A stretch of DNA of 53,168 nucleotides from Pseudomonadota bacterium (GCA_005804885.1 SYOX01000106.1:1-53168), one strand, 5' to 3'. Counted from the first letter of the stretch, positions 42,601 through 51,632 are shown. Notes: generated from the sequence alone by a model not told the origin. Made by a program: numbers and translations.

Positions 42601-43247
42601 CACTCGTTGGCCTGGCGGCAGCCCTCGACGCAGGCGCCCAGGGCCCGATCACAGCGCTGGCCTCCCGGACACTCCACGCTGCGCGCGCAGCGGCGGCCCT
42701 CCACGCAGACCTCCCCCTCGCAGCGCTCCTGATCCTGGCAGTCCCCGTCATCCCCACAGGTGCCGTCCGCCACGCACACCCCGGTGCGCGTGTCGCAGAG
42801 CGTGTGCGCGGGGCAGGCGCCGCCGCAGTCCTCCGGGGGCGCGAAGCACTGGTGGGTGTTCGTGTTGCACTCGCGACCCTCCCCGCAGTCCGCGTCCTCG
42901 CGGCACCCGAAGAGGCACTCCTCGTCCTCGCAGATCTCGCCTGCGCCGCACTCCTCGTCCGAGGCGCACCCTCCCCCCATCGACTCCAGGCAATAGCCCG
43001 CGTGGCACTCGAAGCCTTCGGCGCAGTCGCCCTCCTCGACGCACTCGACGCCAGGAGGGACGCACTCATTGCGGATGCAGAAGTCCCCGAGATTACAGTC
43101 AAAGTCCGTCCCGCAGCCCTTGTCGGTGAAGCCGCCGTCGAGCGGCGCGACCTCGGGCCCTGCCGGATCGCCGCACGACCAGCACGCACAGACCAGCACC
43201 GCGAGCGCCGCACCGACGCGCCCGCTCCCCATCCTCATCCGCTGCAT
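39654..43247 (-). CDS. Large lipoprotein with Cys-rich N-terminus and eight PPC-like repeats
   Basis: 1197 residues from ATG 43247 (AGGAG upstream). Signal peptide with Cys near 25 (CACWSC). Residues about 44-230 hold many six-Cys-type motifs (CxxDxxC, CxxGxCV) resembling EGF/Dickkopf-like surface modules. Then eight repeats of about 110 residues, each beginning C-x-x-D-x-x-E-x-N-D-x-x-x-x-A and containing 'ICxxDEDWF', follow; this is the bacterial pre-peptidase C-terminal (PPC) domain. PPC domains accompany secreted hydrolases, but no enzyme domain is visible, so this is probably a structural or adhesive surface protein. It is the third gene of a minus-strand operon, 12 bases after its neighbour. 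Confidence 0.85.
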   Translation of the reverse strand: MQRMRMGSGRVGAALAVLVCACWSCGDPAGPEVAPLDGGFTDKGCGTDFDCNLGDFCIRNECVPPGVECVEEGDCAEGFECHAGYCLESMGGGCASDEECGAGEICEDEECLFGCREDADCGEGRECNTNTHQCFAPPEDCGGACPAHTLCDTRTGVCVADGTCGDDGDCQDQERCEGEVCVEGRRCARSVECPGGQRCDRALGACVEGCRQANECRIEEICVEGACTTEVPECDADALEPNQGPEQASALLPRAVHEGLTICDEEDWFHFTAFEGDEIEIVLSFVHDEGNINLQLFDPSGEPLQLVAGQMDGEQLRRTLTSTGEHTLKVFGGGRGVYNRYDLSFEVERSCVEDDSEENDGPEQAAALDPLAGPLLNRFVCGEDDDWFAIELFAGESLELQMSFEEALGALSLELHDAQGALIEAAEGVEGVARLSHAAPDAQVVLARVPGALDRINRYDLDAQVTSPDCVEDEGEQDDAPEQASEVAPGSEIEGQICAGDEDWVSVVLPADATLRVSLAHVRADGDLSLAVFGPEGVEALAEQDGPDDVEVIELLTEAPGRYGVRVRGRGRAQGAYTLTVASDLEASCPEDDRLEENDGFESPSPLEAGRAGDLIACGADEDWLSFELEEGQSAELFVLAPSELGSLDVALYGPEATSAADAPVDQVRGASVSKRVRVQIGAPGGLYRVRVNKTSGEALPWSARLNIYDGPLPLSCEFDDEFEPNNIIADAVRLGSRRTVEAIVCGQDVDWFRFDALAGEVISVRADFEHAQGDINLVLHGGMPLAPLVESRGGVDGEFIQILAERSGPLFVEVSMAEGASNTYALSVSRIEGSAPQSCVTDDVHEQNDDFASAALLPEGRVSGVHCGLDDDHFALPLGAGQTLRAHLFFEGEGLGLSLLEGPGALLSEGVGSVEGVRTLEFEAVEAVEAALAVVSEAPTDGAWAMSWRVYDGLPTRCGEEDALEPDDDPGQATLIEEDGALVGLSLCGEDEDWLRITVPSGMRLVAEARFDPLQGDLDAELYDEVGGGVSSSRSTTGLERVEMASENRERVVYLRVLLADGAPSALGYELRLTYDNVSNCLADALEDNNSQRAARTIQQGQREGLTICPDDEDWFLIDVNQLFATLNILIEFDGDAADLDLVLYEGVFGVEQARSSGLGDNEQIIEQIFFPGPYFIQVLSFDGGTTGYRMNVRIQ

Positions 43248-43259
43248 TGAAGGGCGCTC

Positions 43260-46200
43260 CTACTGCTGCAAGGTGTATCGGAGCCTGTACGCATTGCCGT
43301 CGGACTGAGGGTCCGAGGACAGGATCGTCACAAGGAAGTAATCGCCGGCCAGCGGCACGTTGAAGTTGATCACCTCATCGTCGTCGCTGCTGACCGCCTG
43401 GGCCACGAAGGAGCCGTCCAGGAAGAGGAACATGTCCACGTCGCCCCGGTCGTGGGTGAAGGTCGCCAGTGCGCTCAAGCGCACCCCCGCCGGCAGCGTC
43501 CCCAGCGAGACGATGTCGAACTCCGTCCCACCACCCTGGATCGTCGGGCACGACACCAACCCCAGGCTCCGGCCCGGCACGCCCTGGATCGCCGCGTTCA
43601 GCGCGTTGTCCGACTCGAAGGCGTCCGGCACGCAGCCGTCCAGCCGCCTGGGCAGGTGGCTGAGCTTGTAGCTCGGCTGACCCTCGACGGCGAAGACCCG
43701 GACGATGTAGCGCCCCTGCGTCGTGACCCGATGCCGCACCACCTCGTTGGAGCCGTCGCTGTTGCCCACCGCCACGAGCGTCTCGGTCCCGTTGATGAAC
43801 ATCTCCACGTCCAGGTTCCCCTCGGACCGATCGAAGACCGCGTTGAACTGCACCACCTCTCCGGGCAGGTACTCTCGATTCAGGACGAACCAGTCGTCGT
43901 CGCCTCGGCAGGCGCGCACCGCCGTCGCCACCGCCCCCTCGGGCACCAGCAGCGCGGTCTCGGGCGTATCGCCGTCCTGAACGCCGTTGTTGTCGATGTC
44001 CTCGAAGGCGTCGTCGACGCACACGTCGTCCTCGCGCGAGAAGGTGAGCGTGTAGGGGTTGGACACCCCCTGGCCGAAGGCCTCCGCGCGCGCAAAGTAC
44101 TGCCCCGGCTCGACAATCAACACCTCGATCAGCTCGTCGTCCGTCACCGAGACCCCCGAATCGACGATCTCGCCCAGCGCGTCGAGCAGGAACAGATCGA
44201 TGTCCCCAAGGCCGTGCAGGAAGCGCGCCGTGAGGCCCACGAGCGTGTTGGCCTCCATCTCCCCGAGATCGAACCAGTCGCCGCCCTGCGGCGCGTCCTC
44301 GCTGCACGCCACCATCTCGCGCGGCTGATCGACCGGCAGCGCGTGCGCCTGCTCCGGGCCGTCGTCGTGCTCGAAGATGTCGTCCTGGCATTGCTCCTGG
44401 GTCACGAAGACCGACAGGTCGTAATCCACGGCGCCCGTCCCCCCGATGACCAGCAGGTGGATCGTGTACTCCCCCGCCTGCAGGAGCGGCACGACCACCT
44501 GCTCGTTGTCGGTCACCGAGCTCCCGCCCGTCGCCTCCGGCACGAACTGACCATCGCGGAACACCCCCACGTCGATGTCCCCGTCGGCGTGCGAGAAGAG
44601 CGCGTTGATCACCAGCACCCCGCCGGCCGGCAACACCCCCACGCTGTACACGTCCCTGTCAAAGAAGCAGATCGTCCCCGCGAGCCGGTCGCCCACCTCG
44701 ATCGAGGCCGCGCTCTCGTCGGCGTTGTTGGGCTCGAAGCCGTCGTTGACGCAGCCGCCGCACACCCCGTCATCGTCCGCGACCCCGTCGCAGTCGTTGT
44801 CCAGGCCGTCGCAGATCTCCTGCCCGCGCTCGCCCGGCTGCGCGCCGCACACCAGCGCGAGCCGATCCCCGCTGCACACCTGCGCCCCATTGCGCGCGCA
44901 GACCCCCTGGCCCGAGGTGCAGGCCTGGCCCAGCGCCTCGAAGCCCTCGTCCACCTCGCCGTCGCAGTCGTCGTCGACCCCATTGCCGCACAGCTCCGCC
45001 TCCAGCGGCGCGCCGGGCGTCGCATTGCACGCCGTCCGGCTGCCGTCGATCGCGCACACCCGCACGCCTTGCCGCGCGCAGATCCCCACGCCCTCCGTGC
45101 ACGCCGCCCGCAGATCCACGAAGTCCTCGTCGATCTGCCCATTGCAGTCGTTGTCCAGCCCGTCGCAGCGCTCGCCATCGGCCGGCTCCCCCTGCTGCGC
45201 GCCGCACACCAGCGACAGCCGAAACAGGTCGCACACCTGCGCGCCCTGCGTGCCGCACGCCCCCTCACCCACCTCGCAGGCCGTCCCGATCGCCTCGAAG
45301 CCCTCGTCCACCCTTCCATCGCAGTCGTCGTCGATCCCATTGCCGCACAGCTCCGCCGCGCCGGGCTCGCCGACCCGAGCGCTGCACGCCGTCCCGCGAC
45401 CGCCTGGGCCGCACACGAACACGCCCACGGCCCGACACGACCCCCGACCCGCCTCGCACAGCGACCCGAGCTGGTCGAAGCCCTCGTCCACCTCGCCGTC
45501 GCAGTCGTCGTCCTGCCCATTGCCGCACAGCTCCGGGCCGCTCGGCTCACCCTCGACCCCATCACAGACGGCGTCCCCGGCATCACCGCACACGATCACG
45601 CCGGCGCCCTGGCACACCCCCTGGCCCACCTGGCACTCCTGCCCGAGCGTCTCGAAGTCCTCGTCCACCTCGCCGTCGCAGTCGTCGTCCTGCCCATTGC
45701 ACGACTCCGCCTCCTCCGGCTCGCCCGGCTGACCCTCGCAAACCTCCTGGCCGGCCTCTCCGCACACGAAGGCCCCCTCGACCTGACAGACCCCAATCCC
45801 GACGAGGCAAGCCTCGCCCAGGCGCTCGAAGCCCTCATCCACCTCGCCGTCGCAGTCGTCGTCGACCTCGTTGTCGCACAGCTCGCCGCCCTGCGGCACC
45901 CCAGGGACGCCGTCGCACGCCGTCGAGCGCCCGTCCAGGCCGCACACCACCTTGCCCTCGACCTCGCAGGCCCCGACCCCCGCCGCGCAGCCCTCGCCCA
46001 GGCCCTCAAAGCCCTCGTCGATCTGCCCGTCGCAGTTGTTGTCCACCCCGTCGCACAGCTCCTCAACCCCAGGGTGGACCCCGCCGTCGCCGTCGTTGCA
46101 GTCCAGGCCCGCCTCGCAGCCCTGGCCGAAGCCGTCCGCGTCTCCGTCCACGCACGCGCCCGAGCACGCCCCATCGACGCAGACCGCGCCGCTCCCGCAG

Positions 46201-46565
46201 GCCACCGACACCTCCACGCCACACCCGTCCGGCCCCGCCACGCACACCTGCTGCGTCCCCTCGTCCTGACACGAGGACGCCCCGATCTCGCACGAACCCT
46301 CGTCGCACACCCGATCGACGCACTCACCCTCGTCGCAAACCTCACCCGCGCCGCAGAGCTCCACCTCCGGCACCCCGCAACCGCTCGCGTCCTCCACGCA
46401 GGCCACCGACACCCCGTCGCCTTCGCAGCGCGACTCGCCGATCTCACACAGGTCCGGACACTGAAGACCCCCGCCCCCCTCCTCCTCGCCGCACCCGACG
46501 AACCCGACAGAGGCCAAGAAAGCCAAATAAAAACAAACGCTTGTAAATCTAGCCATGGTCCTCAT
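43260..46565 (-). CDS. Large lipoprotein with eight MopE-type metal-binding repeats and four PPC-like repeats
   Basis: 1101 residues. Lipobox FVGC with Cys25. After Cys-rich spacers come eight repeats of the form E-x-C-D-G-x-D-(N/D)-D-C-D-G-x-(V/I)-D-E (e.g. ELCGNGQDDDCDGEVDEGFD), the MopE/'putative metal-binding' motif. They are separated by about 40-residue CxxGxGxCxxxGxxxC units. Four PPC-like repeats follow (e.g. CVNDGFEPNNADESAAS). MopE of methanotrophs binds copper; here metal or calcium binding is inferred from the acidic/Cys loops only. It overlaps the upstream gene by 4 bases (ATGA). Confidence 0.88.
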   Translation of the reverse strand: MRTMARFTSVCFYLAFLASVGFVGCGEEEGGGGLQCPDLCEIGESRCEGDGVSVACVEDASGCGVPEVELCGAGEVCDEGECVDRVCDEGSCEIGASSCQDEGTQQVCVAGPDGCGVEVSVACGSGAVCVDGACSGACVDGDADGFGQGCEAGLDCNDGDGGVHPGVEELCDGVDNNCDGQIDEGFEGLGEGCAAGVGACEVEGKVVCGLDGRSTACDGVPGVPQGGELCDNEVDDDCDGEVDEGFERLGEACLVGIGVCQVEGAFVCGEAGQEVCEGQPGEPEEAESCNGQDDDCDGEVDEDFETLGQECQVGQGVCQGAGVIVCGDAGDAVCDGVEGEPSGPELCGNGQDDDCDGEVDEGFDQLGSLCEAGRGSCRAVGVFVCGPGGRGTACSARVGEPGAAELCGNGIDDDCDGRVDEGFEAIGTACEVGEGACGTQGAQVCDLFRLSLVCGAQQGEPADGERCDGLDNDCNGQIDEDFVDLRAACTEGVGICARQGVRVCAIDGSRTACNATPGAPLEAELCGNGVDDDCDGEVDEGFEALGQACTSGQGVCARNGAQVCSGDRLALVCGAQPGERGQEICDGLDNDCDGVADDDGVCGGCVNDGFEPNNADESAASIEVGDRLAGTICFFDRDVYSVGVLPAGGVLVINALFSHADGDIDVGVFRDGQFVPEATGGSSVTDNEQVVVPLLQAGEYTIHLLVIGGTGAVDYDLSVFVTQEQCQDDIFEHDDGPEQAHALPVDQPREMVACSEDAPQGGDWFDLGEMEANTLVGLTARFLHGLGDIDLFLLDALGEIVDSGVSVTDDELIEVLIVEPGQYFARAEAFGQGVSNPYTLTFSREDDVCVDDAFEDIDNNGVQDGDTPETALLVPEGAVATAVRACRGDDDWFVLNREYLPGEVVQFNAVFDRSEGNLDVEMFINGTETLVAVGNSDGSNEVVRHRVTTQGRYIVRVFAVEGQPSYKLSHLPRRLDGCVPDAFESDNALNAAIQGVPGRSLGLVSCPTIQGGGTEFDIVSLGTLPAGVRLSALATFTHDRGDVDMFLFLDGSFVAQAVSSDDDEVINFNVPLAGDYFLVTILSSDPQSDGNAYRLRYTLQQ

Positions 46566-49201
46566 GTCCCCCCGTCGATCTCGACAACCAGCTCATAGGG
46601 GGCCTCCGCCTCGCGGAAGCCGTAAACTTCAATGGTGTATACACCCGTCTCGCCGACCTCGTGGACGATCTGCTCGTCGTCGTCTCCCGAGTCGCTGATC
46701 TCCACCCGCGCGCTGTCCCGGAAGAGCGACACGTCGATGTCGCCCTCGCCGCCCTCGTGCGAGAAGAGCACCTCGATCCGGATCGTCTGCCCCACCTCAA
46801 GGTCCGCGTCAATCCGATAGAAGTCGCTGTCCCCGGCGCAGATCTGGGCGATGATCGACTCGCCCGGCGCCAGCGCAACGGCCGCGTCGAGAGCGTCGTT
46901 GGGCTCGAAGTCGTCCTCCATGCACGGCGGCGGGCCGATCAGCTCGACGTCCAGGCTGTAGGCCGCCGAGGCGCCCGTCGGCCCGCTGATCAACGCCGTG
47001 TAGAAGCCCGCCTCCAACACGTCATCGACCTCAACGCCGCCCTCGATCGGCGACCCGAGCGCCACTCGGACGTTGTGGCGGAAGAGCTCCAGCGACATCG
47101 CGCCCGGCTCGCCCTCATGGCGCAGCGACAGCCGCACCGAGCCCCCGGCCTCCTCGACGGCCCCGATCGTCACCCAGTCCTGATCACCCCGGCACAGGAA
47201 GGCCTCGCGGCGCTCCCCCGAGGCGACCTGCGCGCCCAGGTTCGGCGCGCCGTCCGGCTCGAAGGCGTCGTCCTCGCAGGCTGGCGGCAGCGCCACGCTC
47301 ACCCGCACCTCGTAATCGCCCCGCGAGGCCCCGAAGCCGAAGACCCGCACGAAGAAGACGCCCCTGCGCTCGAAGGGCACCTGGTAGCGCAGCACCTCGA
47401 CACCGCCGCCGGCTCCCCGCGCCACGAGGCGAGCGCCGGTGCTGTAAAGCTCCGCGTCCAGATCCTGGCCGCTGCCATGCACCTCGACCACGATCTCAGC
47501 GTCGGGCGGCAGCGCGGGCAGCGCGAGCCAGTCCTCGTCCCCGACGCAGATCGTCCCCCGCGCCGCCCCCGTCAGGGTCCGCGCGCGACCTTCGACCAGC
47601 GCCACGTTGACCGCCAGCTCAGGGATGTCGTTCGGCTCGCCGTCGTCGCCGCCGCAGCCCTCCGCCGAGAAGCGCTCGGCGCTCAACCCGTAGCGCCCGC
47701 CGACGGCCTCGCCCTCGGCCACGATCACCAGCCGCACCGACGCGGATCCTTGCGCGCCCACGCCCCGGCGATAGAGCAGGTGGTGGCCGCCGCGCCGGTC
47801 CGTCGCGGCGAGCACCGCCTCAGTCTCGTTGTCCACCAGCAGCGCGGCGATCCGGCCCGAGAGCCCCGCGTCGTCGATCTCGACAAGGAGGCTCTCGCCC
47901 GGCGCCACGGCGCCGAGGTCAAACCAGTCCTCATCGCCCGCGCAGGCCGCCGCCTCGACCTCGACGCCGACCTCCACGAGGGCGGCCTGATCGATCGCGT
48001 CGTTGGGTTCGAAGGCGTCCACGTCGCAGATCTCGGGGTCAAAGGCCCGCACCTGCACCGTATAACCCCCCGACCCGGCCCCAAGCGCCTCGACGCCGAC
48101 CCGCACCGCGCCTTGGCCCGTGGCCCGCACCTGGAGGGTGTGACGCCCCGCCACCACGATCTCCGAGCCCAGGCTCCGGCCCCCCTCCACGAGCGACAGC
48201 CGCAGGGCGGCCGGCTCAGCCTCGGTCCGCAGCGAGGCCACGATCAGCCGACCGGGCTCGACCGCGCCGAGGTCGAACCAGTCCTCGTCGCCTCGACAGG
48301 CCACCGCCTCGACGAGCGCGTCGATCTCCACGGCGGCGGCCTGATCGATCGCGTCGTTGGGCTCGAAGGCGTCCGCATCGCAGACGTAGAGGGCGCACGC
48401 GCCCTCCTGGCAGATCTCCTCCGCCTCGCAGCGGGTCAAGACGTCCTCGACCCCGCAGCCGTCGGGTCCGGCGAGGCATTGCACGACATCTTGACCCGCG
48501 CAGGTGGGCCCGCCGATCAGGCAACCATTGTTGCACGTGGGACAATCGAGCTCCTCGTCGATCTGCCCGTCGCAGTCCTCGTCCACCTCGCCGCAAACCT
48601 CGTCGGCCTCGGGGTGGATGGTCGGTCGGGTGTCGTCGCAGTCCTGCTGACCGCAGGCCTCGCCGAGGCCAAAGCCGTCACCGTCAAAGTCGTGGCAGTC
48701 CTCGCCTTGCGCGCAAGCGCCCTCGACGCAGCTCCGCCCGCCGCCGCAGCCCCTCGGCGCGCCCCAACGCAGGCAGCCCTCGACCAGGGCGCAGGTCTGG
48801 ATGGCGCCGGCCTCGGCGCATTGCGTCGAGCCGCGCTCGCAGGCCGGCGCGCAGGCCGTCGCGCAGCCCGCCACCCCCTCGTCAACGAGCTCGTCACAGT
48901 CGTCGTCGGCGCCGTCGCAGACCTCGGGCGCGGGGGAGCAGCCCGGCGCGCCCCCGCACGAACCCTCGAAGCAGAGGCCCGGGCCGCAGGTGAACAAGGA
49001 ACTCCAGACACCACAGCCTCGCTCATCGGGGGCGCACTGGCGCACCTCGTCCCCGACACACTCCCGCAGGCCGACCTCGCAGGCCGACTCCTGATCGGGA
49101 CACTCGGCCTCGACATGGACGGGCTCCAGGTCATCGGCGCAGGCTGCCAGCGCCAACAGCCCCCCGAAGGCCAGGGCCGCCCATCGTCGCAAACACTTCA
49201 T
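46562..49201 (-). CDS. Large lipoprotein with two MopE-type motifs and five PPC-like repeats
   Basis: 879 residues from ATG 49201 (GAGGGGG upstream). Lipobox LAAC with Cys21. The N-terminal Cys-rich part has two MopE-like motifs (EVCDGADDDCDELVDEG and DEVCGEVDEDCDGQIDEE, the latter after DCDDTRPTIHPEA). Five PPC-like repeats follow, the first two nearly identical at their start (CDADAFEPNDAIDQAA / CDVDAFEPNDAIDQAA). It is the first gene of the three-gene repeat-lipoprotein operon, and its stop overlaps the next start. Confidence 0.87.
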   Translation of the reverse strand: MKCLRRWAALAFGGLLALAACADDLEPVHVEAECPDQESACEVGLRECVGDEVRQCAPDERGCGVWSSLFTCGPGLCFEGSCGGAPGCSPAPEVCDGADDDCDELVDEGVAGCATACAPACERGSTQCAEAGAIQTCALVEGCLRWGAPRGCGGGRSCVEGACAQGEDCHDFDGDGFGLGEACGQQDCDDTRPTIHPEADEVCGEVDEDCDGQIDEELDCPTCNNGCLIGGPTCAGQDVVQCLAGPDGCGVEDVLTRCEAEEICQEGACALYVCDADAFEPNDAIDQAAAVEIDALVEAVACRGDEDWFDLGAVEPGRLIVASLRTEAEPAALRLSLVEGGRSLGSEIVVAGRHTLQVRATGQGAVRVGVEALGAGSGGYTVQVRAFDPEICDVDAFEPNDAIDQAALVEVGVEVEAAACAGDEDWFDLGAVAPGESLLVEIDDAGLSGRIAALLVDNETEAVLAATDRRGGHHLLYRRGVGAQGSASVRLVIVAEGEAVGGRYGLSAERFSAEGCGGDDGEPNDIPELAVNVALVEGRARTLTGAARGTICVGDEDWLALPALPPDAEIVVEVHGSGQDLDAELYSTGARLVARGAGGGVEVLRYQVPFERRGVFFVRVFGFGASRGDYEVRVSVALPPACEDDAFEPDGAPNLGAQVASGERREAFLCRGDQDWVTIGAVEEAGGSVRLSLRHEGEPGAMSLELFRHNVRVALGSPIEGGVEVDDVLEAGFYTALISGPTGASAAYSLDVELIGPPPCMEDDFEPNDALDAAVALAPGESIIAQICAGDSDFYRIDADLEVGQTIRIEVLFSHEGGEGDIDVSLFRDSARVEISDSGDDDEQIVHEVGETGVYTIEVYGFREAEAPYELVVEIDGGT

Positions 49202-49322
49202 CCCAAAGCCCCCTCGGCGTCGATCCCTCGTGACGCGCAACAGCCTAACCGCGCACCCGAAGGGGATCAAGCTGCCCGACATCGACCCTCACAGGTTCGC
49301 TCGGTGAAGGCCGCCCCCCAAC

Positions 49323-49683
49323 GCCCCACGCTCGACGATCGCCCCACGTTCCATGATCGCCCCACGCTCGACGATCGCCCCACGCTCCTCGCACCGCCCC
49401 CCGCCGGGGGACGGGCTCGTCGGGTGGGGCTGGAAGCGCGGTGTGGGCTGCGCCCGCTGGGCGCAGGCCGGAGGACAGACGACAGCGGATCGCAGGGGCG
49501 GATCAGCGCGTCGAAGTGGGCCTGTGGATTGGGATTTTCACGCCCCCAGGTGTCGACTTGGGTCGTGCGCTGGCCTGCGACCGCCAGGGCGCAGCCCACC
49601 CTGAGATTCCAGCCCCACCCGACGAGCCCGTCCCCCAGAGGGGGGCGGTGCGAGGAGCGTGGGGCGCTCGTCGAGCGTGGGGT
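49323..49683. repeat. Fold-back element: 18-bp tandem repeats inside a near-palindromic ~325-bp element
   Basis: Four tandem 18-base units (GCCCCACGCTCGACGATC type) occupy 49323-49394. From 49360 to 49433 the sequence is the reverse complement of 49609-49682 with only about 4 mismatches over 74 bases. Weaker complementarity continues inward (GTGGGCTGCGCCC / GGGCGCAGCCCAC). No transposase gene is inside. It lies in the 602-base divergent gap between the lipoprotein operon and the HTTM operon. The flanks of this gap (49202-49322 and 49684-49803) show no gene. Confidence 0.8.
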
Positions 49684-49803
49684 CGACCCTCACGGCGCCT
49701 CTCTTGCGCGCTTCCACGTCCGCCGGGCCTGTGATACTCTTCGCCGGCAGCGTCCACGATCGACCTCACGGGCAGAGCATCCAACGGCGCCACCCAAGAT
49801 CCC

Positions 49804-50643
49804 ATGACCCAGAGCACAAGGTTGGCCAATGAAGGCGGCCCGCGACCCCCTGATTCAGGGTCGGCCCGAACCGTCCGGCGCCTGATGAGCCCTCATGGTG
49901 CGCTGGTGACGGCCGTCTTCGCTCTGGGCTGGCTCGGACCCATCACCTACGTCGGCGCGTTTTATCAAGACGTCCCCATGATGCCCGCTCTGCTCCAGCA
50001 GCAGCACCGCATCGCCTGCCTCTTCACCCACGAGGTCCGCGCCTGGAAGAGCTACCACCTCCAGATCCAGCGCGCCGGCGATGATCGGTGGGCGGAGCTG
50101 CCCGAGGCCGGCTACTTCGACATGAAGATCTTCGGCTACCGCACGCGCCTGCACCGCATGCTCGGCAATGCGTGGCGCAAGCCGGGCGGCGTCGCCCAGA
50201 CCCGAGCCATCGCCCTGTGGGTCCGCGAGCGCCACGATCGGCTCAACCCCGACGGCCCGAAGATGGACGCCATCCGCTTCGTCAGAGTCCAGCACCCCGT
50301 CTCGACGCTCGCTCGACAGCGCCACCGCTACCGACAGCCGGCGCTGGACGCCACCGACCCGCGCTTCTGGCAGATCTTCGGCGAGGTGCGCTTTGACGGC
50401 AAGGCGCCCACGCACCCGACGCACCGCCTCAACGCCCGACCCTCCCGAGGCGCCCCGCGCGTGCTCAGAGCCCCCGGCAAGCCCTCCCCGGTCGCGCTGC
50501 CCAGGCTCAGGAGGCCGCAGCAGCCGCACGACCAGGACCTCGACCCGCTCAACCTGCCCAGCCTGTCCGCGCCGCCACATGACGCCACCGACCCGCGCGA
50601 CCGACCCCTTCAACCCCCCGCGAGGATGGACGAAAAACCATGA
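49804..50643 (+). CDS. Membrane-anchored protein of unknown function, co-transcribed with HTTM gene
   Basis: 279 residues from ATG 49804; an ATG at 49885 is an alternative, and neither has a strong ribosome site. One hydrophobic helix at about 33-52 (ALVTAVFALGWLGPITYVGA) is followed by a soluble domain to about residue 205 with many Trp/Arg (AWKSYHLQIQRAGDDRWAEL, GYFDMKIFGYRTRLHRMLG). A disordered Pro/Arg-rich tail ends the protein. Its stop overlaps the HTTM start by 4 bases (ATGA), which strongly suggests a joint function. The family is not recognised. Confidence 0.7.
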   Translation: MTQSTRLANEGGPRPPDSGSARTVRRLMSPHGALVTAVFALGWLGPITYVGAFYQDVPMMPALLQQQHRIACLFTHEVRAWKSYHLQIQRAGDDRWAELPEAGYFDMKIFGYRTRLHRMLGNAWRKPGGVAQTRAIALWVRERHDRLNPDGPKMDAIRFVRVQHPVSTLARQRHRYRQPALDATDPRFWQIFGEVRFDGKAPTHPTHRLNARPSRGAPRVLRAPGKPSPVALPRLRRPQQPHDQDLDPLNLPSLSAPPHDATDPRDRPLQPPARMDEKP

Positions 50644-51578
50644 CCGAACCCACCGCGAAGTCAATGCCAGCCCGCGCCCTCGACTGGACCCTCAACATGT
50701 GGTTCGCGCCGATCTCACCGGCACGGTTGAGGATTTTTGAAAAAGCCTTCACCCTGACCTTCATCTACTACGTCGCCAACTGGGGCCTCTACGCCAGAGA
50801 GTGGCTGACCACCGACGGCTTCCACTTCTCCACCGATCTGACCAACTACGCCTACCCCGATCCCGTCCCTCCCCTCCCCCCCGAGTGGCTCATCCCCTTC
50901 ATGATCGTCCTGATCGGCGCCCCCACCCTCATCGTCCTGGGCGTCTTCAGGCGTCCTGCCCTCTTCGTGACCTTCTGCTGCGCCGTCTACATCCAGCTCG
51001 TCGAGATCGCCGCCGCCTTCACCCTCAACAAGCTCTTCATCGTCTTCTTCCTGCTCCTGCTGCTGGTCCCCGACCCCGAGAAGATCAAGGTCGAAGGCCA
51101 CGACGAGCCCCAGTGGCGCCAGTCGGCCTGGCCCGTGCGCATCATCCAGTCCACCTTGCTCATCCAGTACTGCACCGCCGGCATCTGCAAGATGAACGGC
51201 GACTGGCTCAAGGAGGCCGACATCCTCTACGGGCACACCGCCGGCCTCTACCGCAACTGGCTGGCCACCCTGGCTGTCCTGCACCTGCCCCACTGGACCT
51301 GGATCGCACAGAGCGTCTTCGCCCTCTGCTTTGAGTTCTTCGCCCCTGTCTTCTTCCTCGTCCGCAAGCTGCGCCCCCTCGCCTTCCTCATGGGCATCGG
51401 CATGCACATCGTGATCGCCGCCTTGATGAAGGACCTGATCTTCTTCAGCGCCCAGATGATCACCTTCTACATCCTCTTCCTCAAGGACTCGCAGGTCGAA
51501 CCCCTCGACAACTGGATCGAGGGCAAGCGACAGGCCGCCATCGACAAGATCTTCAAGAAGAGCCCCCAGACCCCCTGA
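50640..51578 (+). CDS. HTTM-domain membrane protein (vitamin K-dependent carboxylase-like membrane region)
   Basis: 312 residues with several membrane helices (e.g. LIPFMIVLIGAPTLIVLG, ALFVTFCCAVYIQLVEIAA, LFIVFFLLLLLVP, FFSAQMITFYILFL). The pattern 'RIFEKAFTLTFIYYV', 'IIQSTLLIQYCTAGICKMNGDWL' and 'PLAFLMGIGMHIVIAALM' is that of bacterial HTTM (horizontally transferred transmembrane) proteins. These resemble the membrane part of gamma-glutamyl carboxylase. The soluble lumenal carboxylase part is not present, so catalytic function is doubtful. It follows its partner gene with a 4-base overlap and ends before the hairpin at 51604. Confidence 0.82.
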   Translation: MTEPTAKSMPARALDWTLNMWFAPISPARLRIFEKAFTLTFIYYVANWGLYAREWLTTDGFHFSTDLTNYAYPDPVPPLPPEWLIPFMIVLIGAPTLIVLGVFRRPALFVTFCCAVYIQLVEIAAAFTLNKLFIVFFLLLLLVPDPEKIKVEGHDEPQWRQSAWPVRIIQSTLLIQYCTAGICKMNGDWLKEADILYGHTAGLYRNWLATLAVLHLPHWTWIAQSVFALCFEFFAPVFFLVRKLRPLAFLMGIGMHIVIAALMKDLIFFSAQMITFYILFLKDSQVEPLDNWIEGKRQAAIDKIFKKSPQTP

Positions 51579-51603
51579 CGCCGCGCTCCCCCCCACAACG
51601 CCA

Positions 51604-51632
51604 AGAGGGCGCCCCCAACGGAGGCGCCCTCT
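51604..51632. terminator. Hairpin terminator between convergent genes
   Basis: The arms 51604-51613 (AGAGGGCGCC) and 51623-51632 are exact reverse complements with a 9-base loop. It sits between the HTTM gene (+) and the lipoprotein gene (-). No long T-tract is present. Confidence 0.65.

Noticed and set aside
43452..49807. Two very long plus-strand open frames (about 1048 codons each) opposite the repeat lipoproteins
   Set aside because: They arise from high GC and biased codon use of the minus-strand genes. They lack ribosome sites and domain-like sequence, whereas the minus-strand frames have lipoboxes and clear repeats.
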